Source: Budorcas taxicolor
Lineage: Eukaryota > Chordata > Mammalia > Artiodactyla > Bovidae
Length of the DNA stretch: 64,000 nt
Assembly: GCF_023091745.1 (NCBI RefSeq)
Contig: NC_068915.1
Span: forward strand, 49,410,001-49,474,000
Reading direction: 5' to 3'
Under the pieces are notes generated by a model. The model was not told the origin of the DNA. It searched no databases and worked only from the letters and a program-made list of their open reading frames with translations. Within the stretch, counting starts at the first letter, position 1. Every line of letters starts with the position of its first letter. The position numbers were made by a program, and so were the translations under genes. Of the stretch, positions 23,632 to 35,701 are shown piece by piece.

Positions 23632-23727
23632 ATGCTGTGGTTAGTAACTCAGTCATGTCCAACTCTTTGTGACACCATGACTTGTAGCCCACCAGGCTCC
23701 TCTGTCTATGAGGATTCTCCAGGCAAC
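23632..23727 (-). mobile_element. Bov-tA SINE, antisense, 3' half (split by L1)
   Basis: Runs from the SINE 3' end complement to 'ttctccaggcaa'. The next expected bases, 'gaatac...gagtgggttgcc', appear only at about 23916, after an L1 fragment. Confidence 0.85.
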
Positions 23728-23910
23728 CTACTCTTTAGCATAGAAAACTCTCGATATTCTGCAATAGCCTATATGGGAAACAATCTGAAAAGGAATGGAT
23801 ATATGTAAATGTATAATTGAATCACTTCTTTTGTGTATCTTAAACTATCAACTTTGTAAAATAAGTGTATTTTAATATAAATTTAAAATTAATTTAAAAA
23901 AAGCAGAAAC
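23728..23910 (+). mobile_element. L1 3' end inserted inside a Bov-tA
   Basis: Old-style L1 3' terminus in sense: 'gcaatagcctatatgggaaa', 'gtaaatgtataattgaatca', 'cttaaactatcaactttgta', then A/T-rich tail. It interrupts the antisense SINE at its 'caggcaa/gaatac' position. No clean duplication resolved. Confidence 0.7.
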
Positions 23911-23915
23911 AAAAG

Positions 23916-24149
23916 GAATACAAGAGTGGGTTGCCATGCACTCCTCCAGGGGACCATCTCAATCGAGGGATTGAACCCAGGTCTCCCACATTGCAGGCTG
24001 ATTCGTTACCATATGAACTACCAGAGAAGCCCAAGAACACCGGAGTGGCTAGCTTATTCCTTCTTCAGGGGAACTTCCTGCCCCAAGAATTGAACCGGGG
24101 TCTCCTGTATTGCAGGTGGATTCTTTGCCACCTGAGATACCAGAGAAGA
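23916..24149 (-). mobile_element. Bov-tA SINE, antisense, 5' half with doubled tRNA-like head
   Basis: Continues the SINE broken at 23727. Two successive head-like segments are present ('ttgaacccaggtctcccaca' and 'attgaaccggggtctcctgt'), the repeated-head layout also seen at 50944-51280. Confidence 0.85.
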
Positions 24150-24161
24150 GCATCATATGAC

Positions 24162-25891
24162 TCAGTCAGTTCAGGTCAGTTCAGTCACTCAGTCGTGTCC
24201 AACTCTTCATGACCCCATGGACTGCAGCATGCCGGGCCTCCCTGTCCAGCTAACTCCCAAAATTTACTCAAACTCACAGCCATTGAGTCAGTGATGCCAT
24301 CCTATCGTCTCATCCTCTGTCGTTCCCTTTTACTCCTGCTTTCAACCTTTCCCAGCATCAGGGTCTTTTTGAATGAGTAGCTCTTCACATCAGGTGGCCA
24401 AAGTATTGGAGTTTCGGCTTCAACATCAGCTCTTCCAATGAATATGCAGGACTGATTTTCTTTAGGATTGACTGGTTAGATCTCCTTGCAGTCCAAGGGA
24501 CTCACAAGAGTTTTCTCCACTATCACAGTTCTAAATCACCAGTTTTTCAGCACTCAGCTTTCTTCATAATCCAACTCTCACATCCATACATGGCTATTGG
24601 AAAAACCATAGATTTGACTAGATGGACCTTTGTTTTCAAAGTAATGCCTCTGCTTTTTAATATGCTATCTAGGTGGGTCATAGCTTTCCTTCCAAGGAGT
24701 AAGCGTCTTTTAATTTCATGGCTGCAGTCACCATCTGCATTGATTTTGGAGCCCCCCAAAATAATGTCACTCTTTCCACTGTTTCTCCATCTATTTCCCA
24801 TGAACTGATGGGACCAGATTCCATCATCTTCTTTTTCTGAATGTTGAGCTTTAAGCCAACTTTTTCACTCCTCTTTCACTTTCACCAAGAGGCTCTTTAG
24901 TTCCTCTTCACTTTTTGCCATAAGGGTGATGTCATCTGCATATCTGAGGTTATTGATATTTCTCCTGGCAATCTTGATTCTAGTTTGTGCTTCATCCAGA
25001 CTGGCATTTCTCATGATAATACTCTGCATAAAAGTTAATATGCAGGGTGACAATATACAGTCTTGACCTACTCCATTTCCATTTTGGAACCAGTCTGTAC
25101 TTTCATGTCTAGTTATAACTGTTGCTTCCTGACCTACATACAGATTTCTCAATAGGCAGGTCAGGTGGTCTGGTATTCCCATCTCTTTCAGAATTTTCCA
25201 CAGTTTATTGTGATCCACACAGTCAAAGGCTTTGGCATAGTCAATTAAGCAGAAATAGATGTTTCTGGAACTCTCTTGCTTATTCGATGATCCAAAGGAT
25301 ATCGGCAATTTGATCTCTGGTTCCTCTGCCTTTTCTAAAACCAGCTTGAAAATCTGGAAATTCACAGTTCACATACTGTTGACCTTGGCTTGGAGAATTT
25401 CAAGCATTACTTTACTAGCGTGTAAGATGAGTGCACTTGTTTGGTAGCTTGAGCATTCTTTGGCATTGTGTTTCTTTGGGGTTGGAATGAAAACACCTTT
25501 TCCAGTCCTGTGGCCACTGCCTAGTTTTCCAAATTTGCTGGCATATTGAGTGTAGCACTTTCACTGAATCATCTTTAGGATTTTAAATAGCTCAACTGAA
25601 ATTCCATCACATCCACTAGATTTGTTCATAGTGATGATTCCTAAGGCCCACTTGACATTTCATTCCAAGATGTCTGGCTCTAGGTGAGTGATCATACCAC
25701 TGTGATTATCTGGGTCATGAAGATCATTTCTGTATAGTTCTGTGTATTCTTGCCACCTCTTCTTAATATTTCTGCTTCTGTTAGGTCTGTATGATCTCTG
25801 TCCTTTATTGAGCCCATCTTTGCATGAAATGTTCCCTTGATATCTCTAATTTTCTTGAAGAGACCTCTAGTCTTTCCCATTCTATCGTTTT
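24162..25891 (-). mobile_element. BovB LINE, antisense, 5'-truncated, about 1.7 kb
   Basis: Starts with the terminal pentamer complement and runs through reverse-transcriptase blocks: C-terminal (24547-24801), core (24865-25365, DYAKAFDCVDHNKLWKILKE, catalytic LRYADDITL) and N-terminal (25692-25901, KIRDIKGTFHAKMGSI). The catalytic aspartates survive but frames are interrupted. Flanked by an imperfect 8-base duplication, 'catatgac' (24154-24161) and 'catgtgac' (25892-25899). Confidence 0.95.
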
Positions 25892-25899
25892 CATGTGAC

Positions 25900-26636
25900 A
25901 TACTGCAATTTAAATGTTATTTTTAACTGTTGTCAATTATATCATATTAAGTGACTCCAGAAGGGTATTTTTCACTTATAAAATTTTAAGTCCAACTTTG
26001 CAACTTTTATAAATGCATACTTTTTTCCTCAGCTGTTTGATGTGCATAATCAGAATTAACAAAATCCCCTTTTTGATATGCTTTGTGTGTTGTTGTTATA
26101 ACTAATCTTTTACATGTGAAATTTGATCTTATATTCAGGTGGAGAAACTGAGGATATAAATTATGTTGCGTTCTTGGAAAAAGTCTTTTTGGGAATTCAA
26201 AAGTAGATATAAGCTGTAAATCTTTATAACATATCAGTGAAGATAATCCATTCATTTACTGTTCTAGCTCATTAATTCTCAAAGACTGGTATTATTCAGA
26301 GCATGCCCAGAGTTTTAGGGAAGTTAAATAACTAAATCAGGAATATTTTAGAGAGATTATCAGAGAAAAAACTGGTAAGTCCTCCCCGGAAAGAAAGGTC
26401 AGCATGCAAAAATTATATGTTCATAGAACAGTGTTCATGGAGTGCTTTTTAGGAAATGAGTATGATGAGATGGTTGTGGTGGTGATAATGTTCTCAATCA
26501 GAAAAGATCATCAGCCTCAAGGCAAGGGTTATTATTATTTTTTGCTTATTCTTTATTTAGCTATAATTGATACATATATTGTACAAGTTTTAAATGACTT
26601 GCTACATTTATGCCAGTTCAGTTCAGCCAGATTCAG
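25900..26636. other. No recognised feature
   Basis: AT-rich; frames at 26007-26255 (-) and 26404-26679 (+) have no recognisable motif. Confidence 0.5.
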
Positions 26637-26768
26637 AGCAGAATTGTATTTCTCACAGTTTTGGAGACAGGTGATTTGAGGCTAGGGTATCTACATGCAT
26701 GTTGGGTTCTGGGAGAACCCTCATATGAAGTGTAGACTTTTTGATGTGGCCTCACATGATTGAAGAGG
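26637..26768 (-). mobile_element. Old MaLR LTR fragment, antisense
   Basis: Complement of the MLT1/MST-type LTR 3' part: 'tttctcacagttttggagac' corresponds to the LTR's conserved 'ccagaactgtgagaaa' segment and 'tgatgtggcctcacatgatt' to 'catgtgaggacaca'. It ends where the next BovB begins. Non-coding remnant. Confidence 0.6.
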
Positions 26769-28236
26769 TTCAGTTCAGTTCAGTTTAGTCACTCAGTTGT
26801 GTCCGACTCTTTGCAACTCCATGAATTGCAGCACACCAGGCCTCCCTGTCCATCAACACCCGATGTTCACCCAAACTCTCGTCCATCGAGTCGGTGATGC
26901 CATCCAGCCATCTCATCCTCTGTTGTCCCCTTCTCCTCCTGCCCCCAACCCCTCCCAGCATCAGAGTCTTTTCCAATGAGTCAACTCTTTCCATGAGGTG
27001 GCCAAAGTACTGGAGATTCAGCGTTAGCATCAGTCCTTCCAAAGAACACCCAGGACTGATCTCCTTTAGAATGGACTGGTTGGATCTCCTTGCAGTCCAA
27101 GGGACTCTCAAGAGTCTTCTCCAACATCACAGTTCAAAAGCATTGATTCTTCGGCGCTCAGCTTTCTTCACAGTCCAACTTTCATATCCATACATGACTA
27201 CTGGAAAAACCATAGCTTTGACTAGATGGACCTTTGTTGGCAAAGTAATGTCTTTGCTTTTGAATATGCTCTCTAGGTTGGACATAACTTTCCTTCCAAG
27301 GAGTAAGCAACTTTTAATTTCATGGCTGCAATCACCATCTTCAGTAATTTTGGAGCCCCCCACAATAAAGTCTGACACTGTTTCCACTGTTTCCCCATCT
27401 ATTCCCCATGAAGTGATGGGACCAGATGCCATGATCTTCATTTTCTGAATATGAGCTTTAAGCCAACTTTTCCCCTCTTCTCTTTTCCTTTTATCAAGAA
27501 GTTTTTTAGTTCCTCTTCACTTTCTGTCATAAGGGTGGTGTTATCTGCATATCTGAGGTTATTGATATTTCTTCTGGCAATCTTGATTGCAGCTTGTGTT
27601 TCTTCCAGCCCAGCGTTTCTCATGATGTACTCTGCGCATAAGTTAAATAAGCAGGGTGACAATATACAGCCTTGACGTACTCCTTTTCCTATTTGGAACC
27701 AGTCTGTTGTTCCATGAACAGTTCTAACTGTTGCTTCCTGACCTGCATATAGGTTTCTCAAGAGGCAGGTTAGGTGGTCTGGTATTCCCATCTGTTTCAG
27801 AATTTTCCACAGTTTATTGTGATCCACACAGTCAAAGGCGTTGGCATAGTCAATAAGGCAGAAATAGATGTTTTTCTGGAACTCTCTTGCTTTTTCCATA
27901 ATCTAGCAGATGTTGGTAATTTGATCTCTTGTTCCTCTGCCTTTTCTAAAACCAGCTTGAACATCTGGAAGTTCATGGTTCATTTATTGCTGATGCTTGG
28001 CTTGGAGAATTTTGAACATTACTCCACTAGTGTGTGAGATGAGTGCAATTGTGTGGTAGTTTGAGCATTCTTTGGCATTGCCTTTCTTTGGGATTGGAAT
28101 GAAAACTGACCTTTTCCAGTCCTGTGGCCACTGCCTAGTTTTCCAAATTTGCTGGCATATTGAGTGCAGCACTTTCAGGATTTGAAATAGCTCAACTGGA
28201 ATTCCATCACCTCCACTAACTTTGTTCATAGTGATG
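26769..28236 (-). mobile_element. BovB LINE, antisense, 5'-truncated, about 1.5 kb
   Basis: Minus-strand blocks: 26785-27111 (C-terminal, LMDREAWCAAIHGVAKSRTQ), 27127-27441, 27438-27899 (core) and 27984-28229 (WKRSVFIPIPKKGNAKECSN). The catalytic motif reads LRYADNTTL, so the second catalytic aspartate has become asparagine; that alone would inactivate the enzyme. The 184-codon plus frame at 26894-27448 is its antisense shadow. Confidence 0.97.
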
Positions 28237-29824
28237 TTTAGTATTAGAGCTATTAAAATGCTTTGGTGGTATAGAAAAGAGAAATATATATCTATCTATT
28301 TCCATCAAATTATTCAATTTTTCAAAGTTTTACCAATTCTATAAACTCTGAGGTCCTCACCCCAATATATAGGCCTAAAATTGTTGTTCAGATAACTTAT
28401 TATGCATGCTTTTTCTCTAAAGAAAATCTTCCTTTTTTCTAGATACTGAATCAATATGATTAAATAGTTTTTCACAGTATTGAACTACATTATGTTCTGT
28501 TAAGAAATTTTCAAACCTAAAAATGAATTTATGAGAAGAACTCATTTGAAATATAGCAGTTTTCTCTTTTTGATGTTTAATTGGGAGTTTATCTTTTTCA
28601 TTTACAATGAGTGGAGTTTCCTTACAAAGATATTGGTGTCTTTGAAGAAAATGAATGAATCACTAAGACATAGCCTTCCACTAGAAATTTTGTTTAAAGT
28701 AGTAAATCAACAATGATTATATATTAATTTTACTGCATTGATAGGAAATACCCTGTAATATTCAGTCTTTTATTTGGTCTGTTTGGTTTCTAATTTCTTA
28801 CCATTTTCTCCATTTTATGCTTCTGTTTCCATAAAATGCACTTGCATGATGACTGCTTGCTCATGGGGCCATTACCATGTAACTGATTTCTTTTCACCTG
28901 CAGTTAAATATAAGTGATGATTTTTTTTCTGAAGTTAATATGTAGGACATGGAAAATTATGACACATTCAATCTTTATTTTCAGCAACATAAAATTTACC
29001 ATCCATGAATTGTAGCCAAACTACAGCTTTTCAAGTCGTAATTTTACAACTATAAGGAGACTGTAATATTATAAAGCAAAACAATGTTTCAAAAATTCAA
29101 ATGCAGATTCAATACTTAACGTAGTAATCTTAGTCTATTTTCTGCATATAATTTTAATCTCTTATTCTCAAGCTATTGCTAAAAGTCTATCATATTGTCC
29201 ACATTTTATTAGCACAAATTTTGATTTGAGTATCTTTAGCATCTAGTACATGTATTTCACCCTAATTCTAGAAGCTGCTAATTTCTTGTCTTGAAAAAAC
29301 CTATTTCTGGAATATCAACATATATTTCTAATGATTTTTAATATTTCTTGATTAAACTGCAAAGGCTATTTTCTTATACGCCATTCACAAACCACTTTTT
29401 TCCTACAAAATTTAATTTCTAAATGAGAAATCATAAAAGAAATACATAGAAAAGTAGCATGAGAGCTAATTACTTACCTTCTTACCGAGAAAGAAAGTAG
29501 CAAAAATCAAGAACAAAACTTCGTTTCAATATCCCTCAAAGTTATTCCATGAAAGCAATTTCAGTTCCTTCCTTGGCCATTGAACCAACAGCATGATAAA
29601 AATTGTGTGAAACTTTTCATGTTGTTACAGTATTATCAGTGTCATCAGCATCACACATTGTAACATGAACAATAACTCTAAATATTATATGCTTTAGAAA
29701 GGAAAGAGAAAGTGGTTCTAAAATTCTAGGATAATTTTTAAAACAATTGGATTTTCCCATCTACAGACGAAAAAATTGTGAAAATTACACACATCAAAGT
29801 AATGATAGATTAAGCTATTTTTTA
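28237..29824. other. 1.6 kb with no recognised feature
   Basis: AT-rich; a 61-codon frame (28531-28716) has no motif. No repeat recognised. Confidence 0.5.
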
Positions 29825-30040
29825 GTGGACTTCCCAAGTGGCACAGTGGTAAGAATCTGCCTAACAATGCAGGAGGTGAAAGAGATACACGTTTGATTCC
29901 TTGGTTGAAAAGATATTCTGGAGAAGGGCATGGCTACACACTTCAGAACTCTTGCCTGGAAAATTCGATGGACAGAGAAGCCTGGTGGGCTACCATCCAT
30001 GGAGTTACAAATAGTTGGACATTGCTGAGCACACACACCA
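29825..30040 (+). mobile_element. Bov-tA SINE
   Basis: Head 'acttcccaagtggcacagtg', body 'attctggagaagggcatggc', end 'tgctgagcacacacacc', showing the CA-rich tail from which CA repeats can grow. Confidence 0.9.
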
Positions 30041-30329
30041 CAATATAGTGTTTAATACTACAGAAACAAAAATAACAAAAAAGCATAATTTCAACACTTT
30101 AAACAGATTTTTAAGAGATAAGCAAAAAATATGTTGATATTATTTTACTTGTTAATTCTCTAACCACTCTTTGAAATAGGTATAGTCTGACAAAAAACAC
30201 AGAGCAAAAAAGTGGGAAAGATAGATTTCACTCTTTGTCTGATTCCAAATCTATTTTTGTTTATCTTAAATTATAATATATTTTGTCATAATTTACAAGT
30301 TCAATTTTGTACACTAGTTTTTACTTACT

Positions 30330-31055
30330 GTTGTTGTTCTGCTCAGTCACTCAGTCATGTCCGACTCTTTGCAACCCCATGGACTTAAGAATTCCAGGCT
30401 TCCATGCCCTTCACTATCTCCCAGAGTTGGCTCAAATGTAAATCAATGATGATGCCATCCAACCATCTGATCCTCTGTCATCCCCTTCTTCTCCTGTCCT
30501 CAATGTCTTCCAGCATCAGGGTCTTTTCCGATGAGTTGTCTCTTCCCATCTGGTGGCAAAAGTATTAGAGCTTCAGCTTCAGCATCAGTCCGTCCAATGA
30601 ATTATTCAGGGTTGATTTCCTTTAGGATTGACTGGCTTTATCTCCTTGCAGTCCAAGGGACTCTCAAACATCTTTTCCAGCACCACAGTTCAAAGGCATC
30701 AATTCTTCAGTGCTCAGCCTTCTTTATGATCTGACTCTCACATCTGTACATGACTACTGGAAAAATCATAGCTTTAATTATATGGACCTTTGTCAGCAAA
30801 GAGATGTCTCTGCTTTTTATATGCTATAGAGGTTTGTTGTAGCTTTTCTTCAAAGGAGCACATGTCTTCTAATTTCATGGCTGCAGTCCCCATCTGCAGT
30901 GATTTTGGAGCCCAAGAAAATAAGTCTGTCACTGTTTCCATTTTTTCCCCCATATTTGTCAAGAAGTGATGGGACCAGATACCATGATCTTAGTTTTTTG
31001 AATGTTGAATTTTAAGCCAGCATTTTCCACTCTCCTCTTTCTCCTTCATCAAGTT
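30330..31055 (-). mobile_element. BovB LINE 3' portion, antisense, older copy
   Basis: From 'ctcagtcactcagtcatgtc' through 'gcagtccaagggactctcaa' to the complement of the segment just after YADD near 31055. Many indels; it has TTG repeats instead of AACTG pentamers at its 3' end, shared with the copy at 37952. Confidence 0.92.
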
Positions 31056-31845
31056 TTTACTTAGAGACTTTTTAAATAAAAATTTCCAAGCCTTATGTTT
31101 ATTGATGCATAAATTCTGCTTACTATTACCTTAAATTTCTATTTTAGATATATTATTCATTTTAATGCTTTTATCTGATAAATAATCTGAAAATCTTGAA
31201 AATATGTATTCTTTTGTAGGAAAGATAGTAAATATATGGCAGAGAGTTATAGAAAACTAACAGTTGTGATAGTGAAAAAGAAATGAGCTGGTAGAAAGAG
31301 AATGGGAAGATTAAAGCTAAAACTAATAGCATTTAAGTAATCCAAAGATGTGAAAGAATTTAATTTTTTCACTGTACTCTTTTTAAAAAATATTATTTTT
31401 TATTTGTGATGCTATCATTTTAATGTTTCTGCCTCTTCATAAATTATACATTTGAATTATTGAAAAATTAACATTTAGTGTAGACCTTTTATTCATGTGT
31501 GTGTCTTTAAGTTTTTTTTTTTTTAAGTTATAAATGACACACAATCTATTATCAACCTGTTTAAAAACAAATAGATATTTATGGTTTTATATAGCTAAAC
31601 AGTGCCAGGGGAAATAATACTGGTCTAGGTCCACGGCTTCTCATTTCATCATTAGGTGCTGTGCTTTCTTACCCTATGTCCATCTACCTCTATGCATAGA
31701 CCCTCAGGCAGTCTCCACTGAGGAATCAAGTTGACTGCTGCAGTTGAACAATTATGCCCTATCTTCAATTTAAGACAAAAGGAAAGAGAGTACCCAGCTT
31801 ATTCTGATCACGCTTTGTTCCTTTGACCACCCTGAGCCAATGATT
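31056..31845. other. No recognised feature
   Basis: AT-rich with a T-run near 31513-31525. Nothing recognised. Confidence 0.45.
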
Positions 31846-31855
31846 TATTTTCTTA

Positions 31856-31946
31856 TTTACTTATTTACTTTATTTTTACTTTATTTTACTTTACAATACT
31901 GTATTGGTTCTGCCATACATCAACACGAATCCACAATGGGTGCACA
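31856..31946 (-). mobile_element. Very short L1 3' end, antisense, with duplications
   Basis: The complement of the ruminant L1 terminus ('tttacaatactgtattggtt', 'ctgccatacatcaaca') with a T-rich (A-tail complement) start. A perfect 10-base duplication 'tattttctta' at 31846-31855 and 31947-31956 shows a complete, extremely 5'-truncated insertion of about 91 bases. Confidence 0.88.
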
Positions 31947-32089
31947 TATTTTCTTACAAATTTATTTTAAATTTAGTTATGTAACGCTACTCCTCACTTT
32001 GAAGATACTCCTTATCCTCTCTCTTACTTTGTTTTTCATCTCATAACCATCTTACACACGATTTTTATATTAGTTTATATACTGGAAAA

Positions 32090-32358
32090 TGTATATATAC
32101 ACAAATCAAATTTGTTTTGTTGCTTATTTCACCTAACCAGAATATGAATTCTATGTAGGAAGAATATTTTGTCTGTTTTATTTACTGACTTCTTTTTCTC
32201 CAGAACCCAGAAGAGTACTGACATTCAGTTTCTGCTCAAAGAATGAATGAATGAATTCATTATTATCTACTTTGTACTGTATTCTAAGTATTTGAGATAC
32301 AGCACTAAACAAAACATCAAATATTCTGGTCTCCTTGAGTTTATATTCTAGTAGGACT
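32090..32358 (+). mobile_element. Ancient mammalian repeat (L2-like)
   Basis: 'gaattctatgtaggaagaat', 'aagagtactgacattcagtt' and 'aaagaatgaatgaatgaatt' resemble the L2 3' end. The following 'tctaagtatttgagatacag' and 'gagtttatattctagtagga' resemble another common ancient repeat. Strongly diverged; families uncertain. Confidence 0.45.
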
Positions 32359-32675
32359 ATACATGAAAGATAGCTAGTAGAGAAAATTATTTCACTGTAA
32401 ATACTGTTTCAGGGAATTTTAAGTGCTAAGAGGAAATACGCTGCTTGTCGATGGCAAGAGACATTTTCATTGATTGGTATGGGCTAAGTCATTTTTTCTT
32501 CATTGAATATATATGGGGATAGCCTCAATCCAAGTTCCTTTCCTAAAAGACTGGAAGAGATATTTCTGCTTAGAGCCTTTGGAATACATTTACCAGAAGA
32601 TATTGTTACAGATGTTAAGAAAGCAACAATAGTGAAGTCCACTGTAGAATCATTTATGATCTTATTCTGTCACTC

Positions 32676-32800
32676 AGTGGCAACCCACTCCAGTATTCTT
32701 CCCTGGAAAATTCCATGGACAGAGGAGACTGGCGGGCTACAAGTCATGGGGTTACAATGAGTCAGACATGACTGAGCGACTGAGCGAGCTCCCGCACATG
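32676..32800 (+). mobile_element. Bov-A SINE body, head missing
   Basis: Begins directly in the body ('tggcaacccactccagtatt') and ends 'gactgagcgactgagcgagc'. The tRNA-like head is absent. Confidence 0.9.
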
Positions 32801-32803
32801 CGT

Positions 32804-32840
32804 GCACACACACACACGCACACACACACACACATACACA
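32804..32840. repeat. (CA)n microsatellite at a SINE 3' end
   Basis: About 17 CA-type units with interruptions, directly downstream of the preceding SINE. Confidence 0.95.
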
Positions 32841-33980
32841 GAGCAAATGTTTACTGAGTGCCTACTATGCTCCTTGAAAATTTCTAGGCTTTGGAAATCA
32901 TTAAATACCTTAGTCTAGTTTCCCAGAGGGCAGAACCTAAACAAAAGTTCAAGTGATTTAGAGAATTTAATCTCAAAGAACAGAAGCAAGGAGGGGGAAG
33001 TAAAGATAGCCAATGTGAAGATGACTTGTACGTTGTATCAAGCATCTGAAAACTATTCTAGTAACTTTTTCAGTACTTAGAAAAGGAGAAGGACTTATCT
33101 CCAGGATTTTTTCTACCCCAAGTCCCTGACTGCCTCCCATCACTTCACCATGTACAAGTGAAGTTGGTTAGAAGCCACACAGATTATATCGCAGCTGATA
33201 TTGGATCAAGTCACAAGAAACTTAAATATGATGAGACAAACCAGATAAATAATGACAACTTGGAAGCAGAAATACTCCTACCCACTTGAAGTTGATAGTC
33301 TGAAGGACAAACATGCAGTCGATATAATAAGTACAATAAAAAATATGCTGGTATGTGCTGATGGACAGAATAAAATGAATTTATAGTTGGTTGTAATTTG
33401 TGTTTATTTTTGAAGTTCTCAAATAGGAAAGTAATGAATTCTACCTTTTAGCAAGTTGTTTGCATAGGAAAGTTTATGTACAAACTTTACTGTCAGTAAA
33501 TTTGATTGTAATTGCTATCTTCTCAGTATTCCTTTTTCAAATTTGGACATAAGGTGTATTGCCCCAGGCTTTTTAGGCTAAATGAATAGGTCTCTCTACA
33601 TTTGCACTCTACCTTTTTGAACACTTCACATTTAATAATTTTATGCAATTTGCCCCCTAATGTTTGCTGTCATCTGTCTTTTAAAATCTTTTTGATGAAA
33701 ACAAGTTGAATAAAATCTCAACTGTGTGACAGAAGAAAAATTTATTTTCATTAGCAATAATTATAAGTGAAAACCTATGATTCTTATGTATTTATGTAAT
33801 AAAAATGTGTATGACTTATAGTCTAGAATGTACTGAGATTCTGTTTGTATACTGTTAACAGTCACCTTGCATCTGTGAAGTTGAAGACATACTCCACGGC
33901 TAAGCTAAATTTTTCCAAAGGAATGAATGGTAGTAAAGGGTGATATCTAGATATTTCCAGTGATTTTCAAAATAAACCCA
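32841..33980. other. No recognised gene; unique or very old DNA
   Basis: The first bases ('tttactgagtgcctactatg') resemble an ancient mammalian repeat, probably continuing the one broken at 32358. The rest is unrecognised. Confidence 0.45.
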
Positions 33981-34030
33981 GTATATATACATATATATAT
34001 ATATATATGCATACATATATACATACACAC

Positions 34031-34113
<83 letters not shown>
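33981..34113. repeat. Compound TA/CA/TA microsatellite, about 130 bases
   Basis: Alternating TA tract (33981-34020, interrupted), a CA tract (about 34023-34065) and a long TA tract to 34113. The pure alternating purine-pyrimidine composition is prone to slippage and to unusual helix forms. A Bov-tA head begins six bases later. Confidence 0.97.
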
Positions 34114-34116
<3 letters not shown>

Positions 34117-34118
34117 AT

Positions 34119-34322
34119 TGGGCTTCTTAGTGGCTCAGACTGTAAAGAATCTGCCTGCAATGCAGGAGACCTGGGTTTCATCACAGGGTTGAGAAGATCC
34201 CCTGAAGGAGGTTAATGCAACCCATTCCACTATTCTTGCCTGGAGAATCCCCAAGGACAGAGCAGCCTGGTGGACAACAGTCCACGGTGTCACAAAGAGT
34301 TGGACATGCCTAAGTTACTAAG
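34119..34322 (+). mobile_element. Bov-tA SINE
   Basis: Head 'gggcttcttagtggctcaga', body 'gagaagatcccctgaaggag', end 'cacaaagagttggacatgcc'. Abuts the microsatellite at its 5' side, unlike the SINE-tail repeats. Confidence 0.93.
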
Positions 34323-34359
34323 GGCAGAACACATATAAAACATCTTCTTAAAAAAAAAA

Positions 34360-34785
34360 TTATTTTGTCCATTCTTCTGTTGATAGACCCTTAGGTTGCT
34401 TCCCTATCTTGGCTATTGTAAATAATACATCTATGAACATTGGGATTCATGTATCTTTTTTTTTGTTTTTTCATAATTAGTGTTTTCATTTTCTCTGCAT
34501 ATATACCCAGGAGTGAGTGGAATGGCTGAATGATATGGTAGTTCTATTTTATTTTTTTTTATGAACTTCCATAGTGTTTCCACAGTGTCTGCACCAATTA
34601 ACTTTCCTACCAATAGTGTATGAGGCTTTCCTTTTCTCCATATCCTCACCAACAACTGTTATTCATGGTCTTTTTTATAATAGCCTTTCTGACAGGTGTA
34701 AGGTGATATCTCACTGTGATTTTGATTTGTATTCCTCTAATGGCTAGTGGTATTGAACATCTTTTCATATGCTTGTTGGTCTTTT
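34360..34785 (-). mobile_element. L1 ORF2/3' region, antisense
   Basis: Complement of late L1 ORF2: 'ttggctattgtaaataatac', 'tatatacccaggagtgagtg', 'ccatagtgtttccacagtgt', 'tattgaacatcttttcatat'. Frames broken. Confidence 0.88.
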
Positions 34786-35700
34786 CTTTTTAAACACCTC
34801 TCTCAATAAATCATATATAGCTGGAATCAGACTATACCTAGGTTTAAGTCCATCAATCACTCCATGTTTGGACTTCTTATCATCCCCTCCTTTCTTTCAT
34901 AAAAAGTTGAGATTCCATAGTTCTTCAATTATAAAGCTCAATTTCCAACATAATTGAAAGCCTCATTCTGCTGGCCTCCAGCCTTATCCATCGAATATAG
35001 GCACAACACCGGTGCAATTAGACAGTCTATACTCTTTGGATTAATACCCAGGATTCTGAATAGGGCTACAGAAAACCTTAAGTTATGCATACTTGGCGCA
35101 GTGCATAAACACGTCTCCTCTTTATCCAAGCCCTCTGTGCAGCCTGGATATTCTCCCACATTTCCTACTCATTATTTTAAACCAATTGCACTTCTATCCA
35201 AACATGAGACCTGACCATTGCACACTCAATCTGAGACAATGGTCTTGCCTTTAAATTCACAGAGAAAATAGAAACTATCTGAGAATAATCTATCAACTTC
35301 TTTTAACCCTATCCAGAAACATAAAAATATCCATACTCATCTTTTTTCCCTCTTCTTCTGTTTAAAGGAAAGCTATAATCAATCTATTATCTATTACCCA
35401 GATACATCTTTTTACCTTGCGTCTGGATTCACTCCTTCCCAAATGTGTCAAATCCATCTCTTCTAGTCTTTACTACTTTTCATCTCACCATTTGAAACCT
35501 TTTAAGACTCTCTGGTTATACACACACACACAAAATATATAAGCCAAAATCTCAATCCTGACCTCTATCTCATTCTGTCTGTTTTATTACTCAGACTGCC
35601 TGAGAGGGTTACTTATAACTTATTGTTCCCACTTTATCATATCCCTTTTACACTTTAATCAAATTCAATCTGGCATTCACTAACATCGCTCTAGTGAAAG
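34786..35700. other. Unrecognised DNA, possibly old L2 continuation
   Basis: Pyrimidine-rich, C/T-biased strand similar in texture to the L2-like stretch beginning near 35975, but I cannot align it. Overlapping frames on both strands (34938-35214) have no recognised motif. Confidence 0.4.
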
Positions 35701-35701
35701 A

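Noticed and set aside
26894..27448. 184-codon plus-strand open frame, the longest in the window
   Set aside because: It is the exact antisense of the BovB reverse-transcriptase region at 26769-28236; similar antisense frames recur over other BovB copies.
33900..34184. 94-codon minus-strand frame
   Set aside because: Translation of the TA/CA microsatellite (tyrosine-isoleucine and valine-cysteine repeats).
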